A DNA stretch of 43,920 bases, from positions 1 to 43,920 of the IMG/VR virus record IMGVR_UViG_3300042502_001250; one strand, given 5' to 3'. Of the stretch, positions 1 through 9,617 are shown one piece after another. Position 1 is the stretch's first letter. Each line of letters opens with the position of its first letter. Source of the stretch: a virus. Under the pieces are notes generated by a model. It was not told the origin of the DNA. It ran no database searches and worked only from the letters and a program-made list of their open reading frames with translations. The position numbers and the translations under genes were made by a program.

Positions 1-1832
1 CCAGCTAATAATCTTTTATGTAGTTCAATGTTTTTAGTATAACTACCATCTGTTAATCCTTTCTTTTTAGCTTGAGACCATGGAGTACCTGTAATGTTTT
101 CCCATTGTTCAGAAATTGTACCACCTCCTGCAAATTTATTCAATGTAGATATAGCACCACCTACTTTAGAATACTGTGGTATATTCTCATCACCTTCTTG
201 TTGAGGTTTATTTTTAGAAATATTTTGTAGCATCCAAAGAATCTCTTCATCATTGAAATCTCTTCTTAAATCATTAATTGGTTGCATTGGTTGCCAATTT
301 TCAGAATCTCTTTCTTTGTTTATATAATTTTGAAATATTTCAGGAGTTATCTGTTCAGTAAATGGATCATATACACCTTCTTTTTTTGCAGTCATTCTAA
401 TTTCACCAAGTCTTGCTCTAGTTTCATGAGGTGATGATACATAATCATGAGCAAAAGATTTCCAATTTTCTGGTGCTTTTTGCTTTCTAATTTTTGCATT
501 TTTAGTATCCCAATCTACCCAGTCTTTTAATTTTGTATTAAATTCAGGATCTTCAGGATTTTCACCCATTTCAATCATTTGATTTTTCCAATACTCTTCA
601 CCTTTTGGTAAATAGCTTCCTTTTTTTTGAGCTATTTTATAATCTTCATTATCTTTCCAATTAGAACCTCTATGTGTAGTAATATACATTGAATCAGAAG
701 GTGGTATTACTCTATTATGCCATTCTGGAGAATCTTGCGGAAATCTTGGATCTTTATATAACATCCAATCTGGATAGTTTTGTATTGTATCATTATCATT
801 AACATACCAACTATTTTGTGTACCAGCAGCCATGTTAACAAGTTCAGGTGTTGCATTAGACAATTTTACACCCATATTATATGCAGGATGATCAGTTTTA
901 AATAACTCTCTTGGTCTATCTGATGAATGGATTAATTCATGTGTATATAAAGTTGGACCATATTCATATCCTCCTGGAAATACTTCAACTTGTCCTGTAT
1001 CACTAAAAGACCAGGCTGCTGGTTGTATTCCATCTGACTGTTCTTCTGATTCTTTTTCCATTATGTTTAATGGAGGTAAGTCAGCTAGATTTTTCTTTCT
1101 TAAACTTGTTAAGTAGTCTGCATTTTTTTGATTACCTTGAAAACTATTTAATACCATTTGATTATACATAGGTGAATCATGCCAGTCTTTAACAAACTGC
1201 AAACCTTCTTCATAATATTTAGGTTCATTTACCTTAGCAGTTTCAATTGCTTGTAATCTTTCTTGTTCTCTATTATATGCATCTATATCAGTTAATTCTT
1301 GTTCTGTAAGTTCTTTAGTTGTAATAGGTTCATAATAAAGTTCTCCTGTTTCAGTTTTTGGTAAATCAAAAGGTTCTTCTGAAGCATTTAAAACTTCAAT
1401 AGATTCATTTTGAGTTACTGGTTTTTCATTTTTATTTCTTCTTAATTTTTTAGATTTTTTATCTTTTGAACCACCATCTATAAATCTATTTAAAGAAGGT
1501 ATAGAAGGATCATCTATCTCTTCAACTATATAACCACCCTTAACATATTTGTCTATATCTTCTTGAGATAAATCTAATTCAAGATAATTTTTTTCACCAC
1601 CATCAACAAAATACATTGATGTTGGATCATATATTTTCTTCTTGTAATTCTTTTTTTTAAGCAAAGGATTTTTTGCAAACAATCTATTTGTAGCTTGAAG
1701 ATTACTAGAAAACTTTTTACTACCTCCTTTTTTCATCTGAGGTTTATCTAAGTCTGAATCTTTTTTCTTAGCTGCTGGTTCCTTCTTGCCTAAATCATTA
1801 AGTGCCTGAAGAAAAAATTTTTTATTATACAT
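1..1832 (-). CDS. Large HELIH zincin-like structural protein (partial, C-terminus beyond window)
   Basis: An open frame of about 610 codons runs from ATG at 1832 off the left edge. The ATG overlaps the stop of the upstream 1806-aa gene by one base (TAATG). Residues 298-302 read HELIH, the zinc-binding HExxH signature of zincins, and an ETR segment near residue 470 (SPHETRARL) could hold a third ligand. The first 125 residues are Lys/Asp-rich and carry four aromatic/Met-x-x-Gly-Gly motifs (about 33-37, 75-79, 96-100, 117-121). Position at the end of the tail module suggests a virion-associated protein, perhaps with peptidase activity; the catalytic role is inference. I do not recognise a named family. 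Confidence 0.8.
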   Translation of the reverse strand, partial: MYNKKFFLQALNDLGKKEPAAKKKDSDLDKPQMKKGGSKKFSSNLQATNRLFAKNPLLKKKNYKKKIYDPTSMYFVDGGEKNYLELDLSQEDIDKYVKGGYIVEEIDDPSIPSLNRFIDGGSKDKKSKKLRRNKNEKPVTQNESIEVLNASEEPFDLPKTETGELYYEPITTKELTEQELTDIDAYNREQERLQAIETAKVNEPKYYEEGLQFVKDWHDSPMYNQMVLNSFQGNQKNADYLTSLRKKNLADLPPLNIMEKESEEQSDGIQPAAWSFSDTGQVEVFPGGYEYGPTLYTHELIHSSDRPRELFKTDHPAYNMGVKLSNATPELVNMAAGTQNSWYVNDNDTIQNYPDWMLYKDPRFPQDSPEWHNRVIPPSDSMYITTHRGSNWKDNEDYKIAQKKGSYLPKGEEYWKNQMIEMGENPEDPEFNTKLKDWVDWDTKNAKIRKQKAPENWKSFAHDYVSSPHETRARLGEIRMTAKKEGVYDPFTEQITPEIFQNYINKERDSENWQPMQPINDLRRDFNDEEILWMLQNISKNKPQQEGDENIPQYSKVGGAISTLNKFAGGGTISEQWENITGTPWSQAKKKGLTDGSYTKNIELHKRLLA

Positions 1833-4800
1833 TACCTTGGAGACATTTGAGTTTTAGTATTAACAATTTTCAAGATCATATTTGTATCTCTTGAATCATT
1901 TTTTATAAGCTTGATGAAATTAATATAATGTCTAAATTTCTTTCTTTCTAATAAAGGTTTTGTATAATCTAAATTCAAAGGATTTAATATTTTTACATAA
2001 CCATTAACTGATGTGACCCATACATTTTCATCTGAATAGTTTCCTAATAACACTGTAGATTCTGGAGCTGGTAAATAAGGACCTTGTCCAGGAGGATATC
2101 CTGATCCAATTGGAAACTCACCTCTATCTTTTGTTATATCCCAGAATTGATTTATTCTGTATTTGTTTTCCTCTTTAGAGTAAAGGATGTCATAACTTGC
2201 TTGATTAGTATTTAATCTTGGAAACTGTAATGATAATGGTATGTCATTTTTAGGATAAAGATTTAAGTTAAGGTATCCGGATGCTTGTTCAGAATTAAAT
2301 ACTATAGCTTGATCAAAATTATAATCTAGTACATGATACTGATCCACACATATGTTACGGTCCCTTCTATATGCCTCTAAATAGTATTCTAAACTTTTAA
2401 TAGTATTTACTACTTGAGCAGTTACCACCGGTAATTCTACTTCAAAAGGATATTGCACCCCATAGAAATTACAGTAATCATTACAATTAACACTATGTTT
2501 CCAAATACTATTATCTTTTATAGTAAAGAATGATCCTTTACTTGGCACATAAAAGTTAGGATGCCAATCATGAAATGATAACCAGTACTGCATTTTTGGA
2601 TCATAACTAACTGTCCATGAAGCATCTTCAAAATATCTTTTATCACCAATCTTAGCTTTAAGAATTGTTGATACACCACCATTCTGAGTTTTAATTAAAA
2701 AGTTATCATTTACATTATCATAAGTTACTAATCCTTTATATTCATCTTTTAATTTAAAATCTCTTTTAGAAAAATATAGTACACTATTATCATTATCATA
2801 ACTTGCTGAACAACCAATACCAGCTACAGGATTATCTGTATGTGGGTATTTTGGAAAATCTTCAAGAAGTTTGAATGGTAAAAATTCACTAAACCACCAT
2901 TTCATTCCTGTTTGAGATATTTCTTTTAAACCTTCAGCATATGAGAATATTTTACCTTGGTTCTGTGAGATATAAAAAAGTCCAGCCGGAGTTGATACTA
3001 CACCATATTTATTTTGTGATGAACCATACTCATATGGTTTTTCAGCAACAACAACATTTTGAGGAGGTCTTGAAAATAAGTTTTGATCACCTACGGTAAC
3101 TGCAGTACCACTTGTATCTAATTGTAAAGTATCAGTACCTTGAAAAACAAGAGGGCTATCATTTTCAAATGTTATAAACATACCTGTCTTAGCAAAGTTT
3201 TTAACTGAGCTTAGAGTACTTTTAAAGTCTACTCTATTTAGAGGGAGGTATGTTAGCCAACCATCTATAAGTTGATTCTCTTGTTGCTTTAATGAATATA
3301 TAATTCTATTTGGATATGATGTATAACATAACTCTGCAACATTTGGATTATATGTTGTACCTTGTAAATAACCTTGTGTAAAGTATTGATTGAATATAAA
3401 TCTTGATGCACTTAATGAATAATCATAAGCATAAAAATTACCTCTAGCTAGTATATCAGGATTTGAATCAAATAATGATGGTAGATCTGTATACTTATAT
3501 TTACTATAAGGTCTTTGCCAAGTAAATGTACCAACATCTCTAAAATCTGTAATTACTTCAGACTCAACAAAGAAATCTCTAATACCATTTGCTGAAGTAT
3601 AAAAGTATGAATTTTTAACAGCTAAAAATCCTGGATAACCTGGAAACCACGTATTAACATTATATGCATAATTTCTATTATCCATATCATAATAACTAGA
3701 TGGTACTAAACCATCTCCATAATCAGGGTTATTAGAAAACCAAGTTAGTAAATTATTTAAGGTAAAATCACTTATATCCCATGGTTGACTATTTACTTGA
3801 AACTTAGGTTCAGGAATCATTTGATTTATAAAATAATTCCATTCTGTTTCATCCGGAACATTGTAAAGCCAATCAAAAAAGAAGTTCATTATATTCTTTT
3901 CTGTAAATCTATTTACATAAGTATCTCCTCCAAAAAATACAGGTGATGATGTAGATTTCTGTGTAAAATCATTTACTCCACATAGAGTACCATAATTTGA
4001 TGTGGCAATAGTATTTGGTCCAGTTAGCGAAATAAAATCTAATTTTTGTTCACATGGTGTAGCTACAACTTGTTGTATTTGTTCTAGTTGACCATATTGA
4101 TTTTCTTTTCTATATTTAATTGCAACATAGTGACTTGCAATTTTATTTATAAAGTTTCTTCCTTTTCCTTTTTCAGTCCAACTAACTTTTCCATTTCCTG
4201 TAAAAGTACTATTCATTGCTGCTGGATTATGCGTTCTAATAGCATAACCTAATGTCATAAGAGATTGATCAGTACTATAACCAGTAGACTCAAGTATAAA
4301 ATGGGGTCCTTCAATATCACCTGAACCATCCCATTTAGTAGTTCTTAATACAACTAACTTAGGTCTTTTAATATTATTTATTCTATATTTTACCGGAAGA
4401 CCTGTTGCATTATCAATATACTCAGGTAATATTTGAACTTGATCATCTACATATTGACCAGAAGCCATGACAAATCTTTTAGGTTTAGTAGCATCATGTG
4501 GATCAAATAAATAGTATTCACCATAACCAACTTGTTCTAAAGCATACTGTCTTTTCTTAGCAATTGCATACATTACATCAACAGCAGTTTGTGTACCTTT
4601 AATAAAGTAATACCAAAGATCTCCTCCTACAACTAAAGTATTTAAAAAACCATTTATGATAGGACCAAGCATTTGCTTACCCGTATATGTTTTTTCATAA
4701 GTTGGTAATGTAAAAGTATTAGAACCCCCAGAAAGTGTTGATTGTGCTGTTTGAAAAAAACCTGCAAGTGTATCACCTGGTGTAAATAAATCAGCTATTG

Positions 4801-7252
4801 GTGAGTATGTAGCTAATGCTGCATCTAAACCAGTAGCTGCAGAATTAGCTGCAATAACACCTAAGTTGTTCATAGCTTGTCCAGTAGTTGAACCTCCAGC
4901 AATTGGAGGACCACCAACAATATTCCATGCTAAACCATAAGGTTGTGTAAAATTACCAGCTGGATAATTTATTTTTATTTCTCCTAATGCATTTAACAAA
5001 GCATCAATAATACCATTTGCTAAAGCAAATAAAATAATTTTATTTGTTAAGAATTTAAATCTAGGATGTTTACTTGGTTCAATAAAGAATTGTTCTGCTT
5101 CTCCTCTAAGTACACCATATATTTTTAATTCTGTTGTATTCAAATAAGGATTAACAAAACTAGTATCTGGAGAATGAAATGAAATAATATCTTGAGGTAT
5201 ATTCTGATTTTCTTTTTGATTATTATTATTTCTTTTAGTAATATAAGGATCATTATACAAATAGTCAAAACTACCTAAACCTGTTGCATTTGTAAGATTA
5301 TTTAATTCTGGTACAATACAGTTGTAAGGATAATTTGCATATAAACCAATTACATCATTTTCAGCAGCACTTCCTCTAAGATTGTAATCTCTAAAATTAT
5401 TTATAATACCTTTAGCAAGAATAGTTTTATTACCATGTCTTGAACCTCTTAGTATTTCATAACCTACAATACCTGGTATATCATTTCCGTCATTATCTTT
5501 TGGCAATATAATATTTGAAAATTCAACTCCCATTAATCTTATATAATAACCAGAAGATTTTCTTATAAAGTGATTTGTAAGATAACTTGTATTTTGATCA
5601 GGAAACTTATGATGTCTAATTGGTTTACCACATAAATCATAATCTGGATTAGTAGTTAATGTCCAGCATTGAGAACTTGAGTTCCAAACATCAGATTGAA
5701 AATCTGGATATTTTTCAGAAGACTGCCAGTAACCCATATCACCTCTTGCAATAACAACACCACCATCAGGTAATGTTTCAAGTCCATTTATTGAACCTGC
5801 AGTAACACTTGCTGTATTTATACTTTCAAATAACATTGTATTACCCGGTAAAGTAATACCGGCTATATTTGAGAAAGGATCAATTTCATTATAAACTGTA
5901 CCATTATATGTATAATTTCTAGGTGGTCTTCCTGGAATATGATATGATGCAGATTTGTCTCCAGTATCATAAACCCATCTGATAAAAAATGAATATACTT
6001 CATCTCTTAAATAAGATGTGTTTTTTCCTCCATCAACATAATAAGTTTCTGGATATTCTATTTCAACCCATTGAGTTCTTATTAAGTTTGCTAATGGTTG
6101 ATAGTTAAAATCAAATTTAGAAGTAGGCCCTACTCTTAATAGATAATCCATTACTTCTGTCATTTGTCTTGACTTTTCTACAACCGGGCTTCTTAATAAA
6201 AGTTCTTTAGTACTTATAGCAGGAGTTGATTCACTTATCTGATCTAGTATAATGGTTTTTATTCTTGTAGAATAATAACCTACTATACGGGCACTAAAAT
6301 TTTGATCAATAAATCTTATTACAGCTAACTCAAATTCATCAAAGTTTTCTTCATCTGCTTCAACAGTTATTTCAAGAGAGCCCTTAAAGTTTATTGCATT
6401 TGATATTGGTTGTGTATATGTACTAGAGAAATAATCAGTTACTCTATATCTATCTTTTGTATAAGCAATAGCAACAGCATATGAACCATTATCTATAGTA
6501 CCAGGTTGATTAGATAAGTTAATATCTAAACATGGTGTTTTAACTAGAGTAGCTAATCTGATTCTATTACAATCTAAAAAACCAGGTTTAACTGGAGTAC
6601 ATATTTTACAAACTGTTGGTCCAGATCCATCAACTTCACATTTTTCTTCCCATGGAATATTCGGCCAAAGAATTGTAACACCCGATTCATTTGAATATAA
6701 ATTACCATTAGTTGTTGATGATCCACCTATCCAAACATAATTATCTTCTGGCCATGTTTTTGGATCACCAATATTCATATATCTATCAGGATTTAAATTA
6801 TCTGCCCAATAGACTTGCCAAGTACAATCATTTAATAATTTAGAAGCTCCTGTTATTAAATGAAGTTTATTAAAGTTAAGACACCTATCTTGTACAATTG
6901 GTCTATAGTTACAGATATCACCTTCAAATAAACCTATCTCAGACATTAAAGGTTTTGTATCTTGTATATCATAACCAACTGTATATATGATCCATTTATC
7001 ACTAAATAAATGTATAGCACCTATTATATACTTTTTGAAAGCATTCATTGTTTGTCCAGCAAGTCCACATAAAGCATTAGATTCCTCGTTAGAGAGTGTG
7101 CCTAAGTCTCCCTCTGCTGTGTTGTTTACAGCATTCCGGGCATGTGTCCACATTCCTTCTTGTACAAATAAAGGATCAGAGTCTTTATTTAAACCCTTAA
7201 TAAAGGAGTTTGTATTCTGTTGGGAAGTATCCTGTTGATTTCTCTTTGCCAT
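1832..7252 (-). CDS. crAss-like muzzle / tail stabilisation protein (1806 aa)
   Basis: This is the largest gene in the window. Residues about 17-60 carry the pattern I associate with the crAss-like tail stabilisation (P22 gp10-like, later called muzzle) family: F-x-KGL-x-KD-x-DP, then V-x-EG-x-W, then ARNAVNN and G-x-L-x-NEESN. The rest is mainly beta-rich with many aromatic residues, as expected for a large ring-forming tail protein closing the tail tip. It overlaps the ring protein gene upstream and the HELIH gene downstream by one base each (TAATG), so the three are probably translated as a coupled set. Family assignment is from recalled sequence pattern; the exact homologue in phiCrAss001 is less certain. 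Confidence 0.75.
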   Translation of the reverse strand: MAKRNQQDTSQQNTNSFIKGLNKDSDPLFVQEGMWTHARNAVNNTAEGDLGTLSNEESNALCGLAGQTMNAFKKYIIGAIHLFSDKWIIYTVGYDIQDTKPLMSEIGLFEGDICNYRPIVQDRCLNFNKLHLITGASKLLNDCTWQVYWADNLNPDRYMNIGDPKTWPEDNYVWIGGSSTTNGNLYSNESGVTILWPNIPWEEKCEVDGSGPTVCKICTPVKPGFLDCNRIRLATLVKTPCLDINLSNQPGTIDNGSYAVAIAYTKDRYRVTDYFSSTYTQPISNAINFKGSLEITVEADEENFDEFELAVIRFIDQNFSARIVGYYSTRIKTIILDQISESTPAISTKELLLRSPVVEKSRQMTEVMDYLLRVGPTSKFDFNYQPLANLIRTQWVEIEYPETYYVDGGKNTSYLRDEVYSFFIRWVYDTGDKSASYHIPGRPPRNYTYNGTVYNEIDPFSNIAGITLPGNTMLFESINTASVTAGSINGLETLPDGGVVIARGDMGYWQSSEKYPDFQSDVWNSSSQCWTLTTNPDYDLCGKPIRHHKFPDQNTSYLTNHFIRKSSGYYIRLMGVEFSNIILPKDNDGNDIPGIVGYEILRGSRHGNKTILAKGIINNFRDYNLRGSAAENDVIGLYANYPYNCIVPELNNLTNATGLGSFDYLYNDPYITKRNNNNQKENQNIPQDIISFHSPDTSFVNPYLNTTELKIYGVLRGEAEQFFIEPSKHPRFKFLTNKIILFALANGIIDALLNALGEIKINYPAGNFTQPYGLAWNIVGGPPIAGGSTTGQAMNNLGVIAANSAATGLDAALATYSPIADLFTPGDTLAGFFQTAQSTLSGGSNTFTLPTYEKTYTGKQMLGPIINGFLNTLVVGGDLWYYFIKGTQTAVDVMYAIAKKRQYALEQVGYGEYYLFDPHDATKPKRFVMASGQYVDDQVQILPEYIDNATGLPVKYRINNIKRPKLVVLRTTKWDGSGDIEGPHFILESTGYSTDQSLMTLGYAIRTHNPAAMNSTFTGNGKVSWTEKGKGRNFINKIASHYVAIKYRKENQYGQLEQIQQVVATPCEQKLDFISLTGPNTIATSNYGTLCGVNDFTQKSTSSPVFFGGDTYVNRFTEKNIMNFFFDWLYNVPDETEWNYFINQMIPEPKFQVNSQPWDISDFTLNNLLTWFSNNPDYGDGLVPSSYYDMDNRNYAYNVNTWFPGYPGFLAVKNSYFYTSANGIRDFFVESEVITDFRDVGTFTWQRPYSKYKYTDLPSLFDSNPDILARGNFYAYDYSLSASRFIFNQYFTQGYLQGTTYNPNVAELCYTSYPNRIIYSLKQQENQLIDGWLTYLPLNRVDFKSTLSSVKNFAKTGMFITFENDSPLVFQGTDTLQLDTSGTAVTVGDQNLFSRPPQNVVVAEKPYEYGSSQNKYGVVSTPAGLFYISQNQGKIFSYAEGLKEISQTGMKWWFSEFLPFKLLEDFPKYPHTDNPVAGIGCSASYDNDNSVLYFSKRDFKLKDEYKGLVTYDNVNDNFLIKTQNGGVSTILKAKIGDKRYFEDASWTVSYDPKMQYWLSFHDWHPNFYVPSKGSFFTIKDNSIWKHSVNCNDYCNFYGVQYPFEVELPVVTAQVVNTIKSLEYYLEAYRRDRNICVDQYHVLDYNFDQAIVFNSEQASGYLNLNLYPKNDIPLSLQFPRLNTNQASYDILYSKEENKYRINQFWDITKDRGEFPIGSGYPPGQGPYLPAPESTVLLGNYSDENVWVTSVNGYVKILNPLNLDYTKPLLERKKFRHYINFIKLIKNDSRDTNMILKIVNTKTQMSPR

Positions 7253-8265
7253 TACAATACTCTTATATTATTACGGTTTCTATAGTAAACATTATTTGGT
7301 GAATAACTTTTAAACATATCATAATACTTACCATATTGAGCTTTTCTATTAGCCATCCAAAGTTTTTCAAGTTCCTTGAAGTTAGGAGTATTAACTAAAC
7401 CTAAAGCTTGGTTTCTAGCTGCTTTTAATTTAGAAGCAATATACTGAAGTTTCTGACCAACATCTTCTCCGTTCATTAATAAATTTTCAAGTATTCTTTC
7501 TTTTAATGCATACTCATAGTATTCATTAAGAAGTTCATGATCAGGAACAAGTAAATTACCATTATCATCTTCTAAAGTAGATTGATAATTAAGATATACT
7601 TTACCTTCTTTAAAAGTTGTATTTAAAAAACCATGTTTTATCCATCCTTCATTTACAGTATTATAATAAAGATTTGGACAATCACATTCAATTTCTTGAC
7701 TTGTCTTCATCCTAAGTGGATAAAGATTTCTATAAACTCTTGTTGTAGAAGGATTTATGATTTGTATTAGTTCATATGCTTCACCTTTACAATTTAAAAA
7801 TACTCTTGGTTTTATAGCAGTATCACCATATGGTTGGCCAAGAGAATGAGTTATACATATACCTTCTTGTCCATTATAACAACAAGGTTGATTTACTGGA
7901 GCTTCACAAGAATTCAAATAAGTTTCACTTGGAAATTCTCTGTATGGTACTTCTTGAATATTAGTTCCTCCGGCAAAACCATCATAACCAACATAACCCA
8001 CATTATTTTGGAAGTCCCCGCAAATTAATGCATAATTAAATGCATAAAAATTATCAGGCAGTTTAACTTTATTATGGGTAACATCAAGTATAATTTCCTT
8101 TTGTTGATTTATTCTCAACCCTAAATCATAATTAATTTTTCTAACTAGTTTGATTAACTGTTGAGGCTCAATCATATTTTCTAAAGCAAATGTGTACAAA
8201 TCAATTGTAACATCTTCTAGAAGTTGATCAAAGGTTCTATATTTCAGAGTATAATTAAAATCCAT
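7252..8265 (-). CDS. Ring / tail tubular protein, P22 gp4-like (337 aa)
   Basis: The N-terminus (F-x-x-LLEDV, then LIKLVRKINYDLGLRI) and the following LPDNFYAFNYA segment fit the crAss-like ring protein family related to P22 gp4/T7 gp11 adaptors, which stack below the portal. The C-terminal half is helical, with AALKER-type and KLKAARNQALG segments. A Cys-containing insertion (CCYNGQEGIC) lies near residue 130. The gene sits directly before the muzzle-like gene, the usual order in crAss-like genomes, and shares one-base TAATG overlaps on both sides. The role in the neck/tail is inferred from family and position. Confidence 0.7.
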   Translation of the reverse strand: MDFNYTLKYRTFDQLLEDVTIDLYTFALENMIEPQQLIKLVRKINYDLGLRINQQKEIILDVTHNKVKLPDNFYAFNYALICGDFQNNVGYVGYDGFAGGTNIQEVPYREFPSETYLNSCEAPVNQPCCYNGQEGICITHSLGQPYGDTAIKPRVFLNCKGEAYELIQIINPSTTRVYRNLYPLRMKTSQEIECDCPNLYYNTVNEGWIKHGFLNTTFKEGKVYLNYQSTLEDDNGNLLVPDHELLNEYYEYALKERILENLLMNGEDVGQKLQYIASKLKAARNQALGLVNTPNFKELEKLWMANRKAQYGKYYDMFKSYSPNNVYYRNRNNIRVL

Positions 8266-8927
8266 TATCTTAAGATATTTTGACTGTCATCAGTTGGATC
8301 AACTGGTATTTGAGCAATCATGGTTAATTCTTTTAAAGCAAATTGTTCTATTTCAGAAAATAAATATTCTGGAATATTAAGTGGTTGATCTTGTATAAGT
8401 TCACAGTTATCTGAATCACATGTAGGAACATTATTTTCAAATATAGCTTCTATTCTAATTGCATCCCAATCTATATTAGGACAGTATATGTAACCATTAA
8501 GATACCAGAAGTAGGGTCTCTTATTATATTTAAATGTTGTAGATTTAGTTATAGAAACCCAAGTACCTGGATCAGTTCTAAACATTTCTATACCACCATC
8601 TATAGAAGATATAGTACGTATAATAGGACCAAACATACCATCAAGAATTGTAGGTAACTTATCTTTAGATCTTTTAAAATAACATCCAGAATAAACTCCT
8701 ACACAACCAGCCTCCACTTTATCAACATCAATTAACTCTACATAGGGAAGAACTTTAAAGATCTGACTCATCTTCATTAATCTAAATTGATTGTCTTCTC
8801 TTTTTATAAGAGTTTTAGCATACTTTGTAAGAACAAAATATATCTGTCTATCAGTAAGAAAAGAATCCTCCTTTACAGCTTTTAAAGCATTTCTTACTCT
8901 TGATATTGCTTCTCCAATATTTGTCAT
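8265..8927 (-). CDS. Ring-type tail/neck protein (220 aa)
   Basis: The start reads G-EAISRVRNALKAVKEDSFLTDRQIYFVL, a pattern I associate with a conserved crAss-like tail ring protein adjacent to the gp4-like one. The middle holds beta-strand segments with Cys pairs (CVGVYSGC, CDSDNC) and the end is an amphipathic helix (FSEIEQFALKELTMI). The start overlaps the upstream gene by four bases (ATGA) and the stop overlaps the next gene by one base, so it belongs to a tight four-gene tail operon. Function as a neck/tail ring is inference from neighbourhood and pattern. Confidence 0.65.
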   Translation of the reverse strand: MTNIGEAISRVRNALKAVKEDSFLTDRQIYFVLTKYAKTLIKREDNQFRLMKMSQIFKVLPYVELIDVDKVEAGCVGVYSGCYFKRSKDKLPTILDGMFGPIIRTISSIDGGIEMFRTDPGTWVSITKSTTFKYNKRPYFWYLNGYIYCPNIDWDAIRIEAIFENNVPTCDSDNCELIQDQPLNIPEYLFSEIEQFALKELTMIAQIPVDPTDDSQNILR

Positions 8928-9505
8928 ATGTCAAATTCATTATAGCTTTTTAAAGCTTTTTTTTCTTTATTAAGCGCAATACTTTTATGTATTGCTTTAT
9001 CATATATTTTCCTAAGTTTAGTTGTAGCATTAACTACAACATACATATTCCAATTTTCTGAATAGTTTTTAGAAACACTTCTTTTAAATTCTCTGCATGC
9101 AACAAAACTCCAAAACTCTCTATTTCTCATTTTATGTTTAGGAGCATGACTTGTAAAAAAGATTTTAGCTAACTTACCATCTGTATTAAAATTATTATTT
9201 GTTACTTTTAAACCATACTTATTAGACTTTGCATAATCAATATTACTTTTCTTACTTGATTGACATGTCCCAATAAATAACCATCCAATTGTTTCAGGTA
9301 ACTGAACTCCATCTCTTTTTTCAATTACTGTATTAAACAATAATTTATTAAAAGCTTTAATAACGGTTCTTAAATAATAATTATCATAGTTTTTATACTT
9401 ACTATGTTTCTTTTTAAAACTATCAAAGAACTTTTTGTTCAATACACTATACACTTCAGATCTATATCTTGGTGCTTTTAAATTTGGTTTGTTAAACTCC
9501 TTCAT
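8924..9505 (-). CDS. Conserved crAss-like tail-module protein of unknown function (193 aa)
   Basis: This is a basic protein with features I recall from a conserved crAss-like family: KPNLKAPRYR at the start, a central RDGVQLPETIGWLFIGT segment, and FWSFVACREFKRSVS near residue 140. It has no signal peptide or membrane segment. It heads the tail operon that continues through the two ring proteins and the muzzle-like protein. A GTATATTA run lies immediately before its ATG and another GTATATTTG at about 9533-9543. The role is unknown; position suggests tail or neck assembly. Confidence 0.65.
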   Translation of the reverse strand: MKEFNKPNLKAPRYRSEVYSVLNKKFFDSFKKKHSKYKNYDNYYLRTVIKAFNKLLFNTVIEKRDGVQLPETIGWLFIGTCQSSKKSNIDYAKSNKYGLKVTNNNFNTDGKLAKIFFTSHAPKHKMRNREFWSFVACREFKRSVSKNYSENWNMYVVVNATTKLRKIYDKAIHKSIALNKEKKALKSYNEFDI

Positions 9506-9540
9506 ATTAATATACTAAAAATAAATGATATTAGCAAATA

Positions 9541-9602
9541 TACATAAAAAACAAAACCCTCACTAGTGCGAGGGCTTGCCTTGTTGTCACAGAAACCAAC
9601 AA
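9541..9602 (-). terminator. Intrinsic terminator region downstream of the 400-aa fibre gene
   Basis: On the minus strand a hairpin with stem CCCTC/GAGGG (arms 9570-9574 and 9557-9561) is followed by TTTTGTTTTTT. A second hairpin with arms TTGTTG/CAACAA (9597-9602 and 9581-9586) lies just upstream. The pair ends the fibre transcript before the tail operon starts at 9505. Confidence 0.75.
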
Positions 9603-9617
9603 CCTGTAACTTTTTTT

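Noticed and set aside
6987-7238. Plus-strand frame within the muzzle-like gene
   Set aside because: It is antisense to a convincing long gene and has no features of its own.
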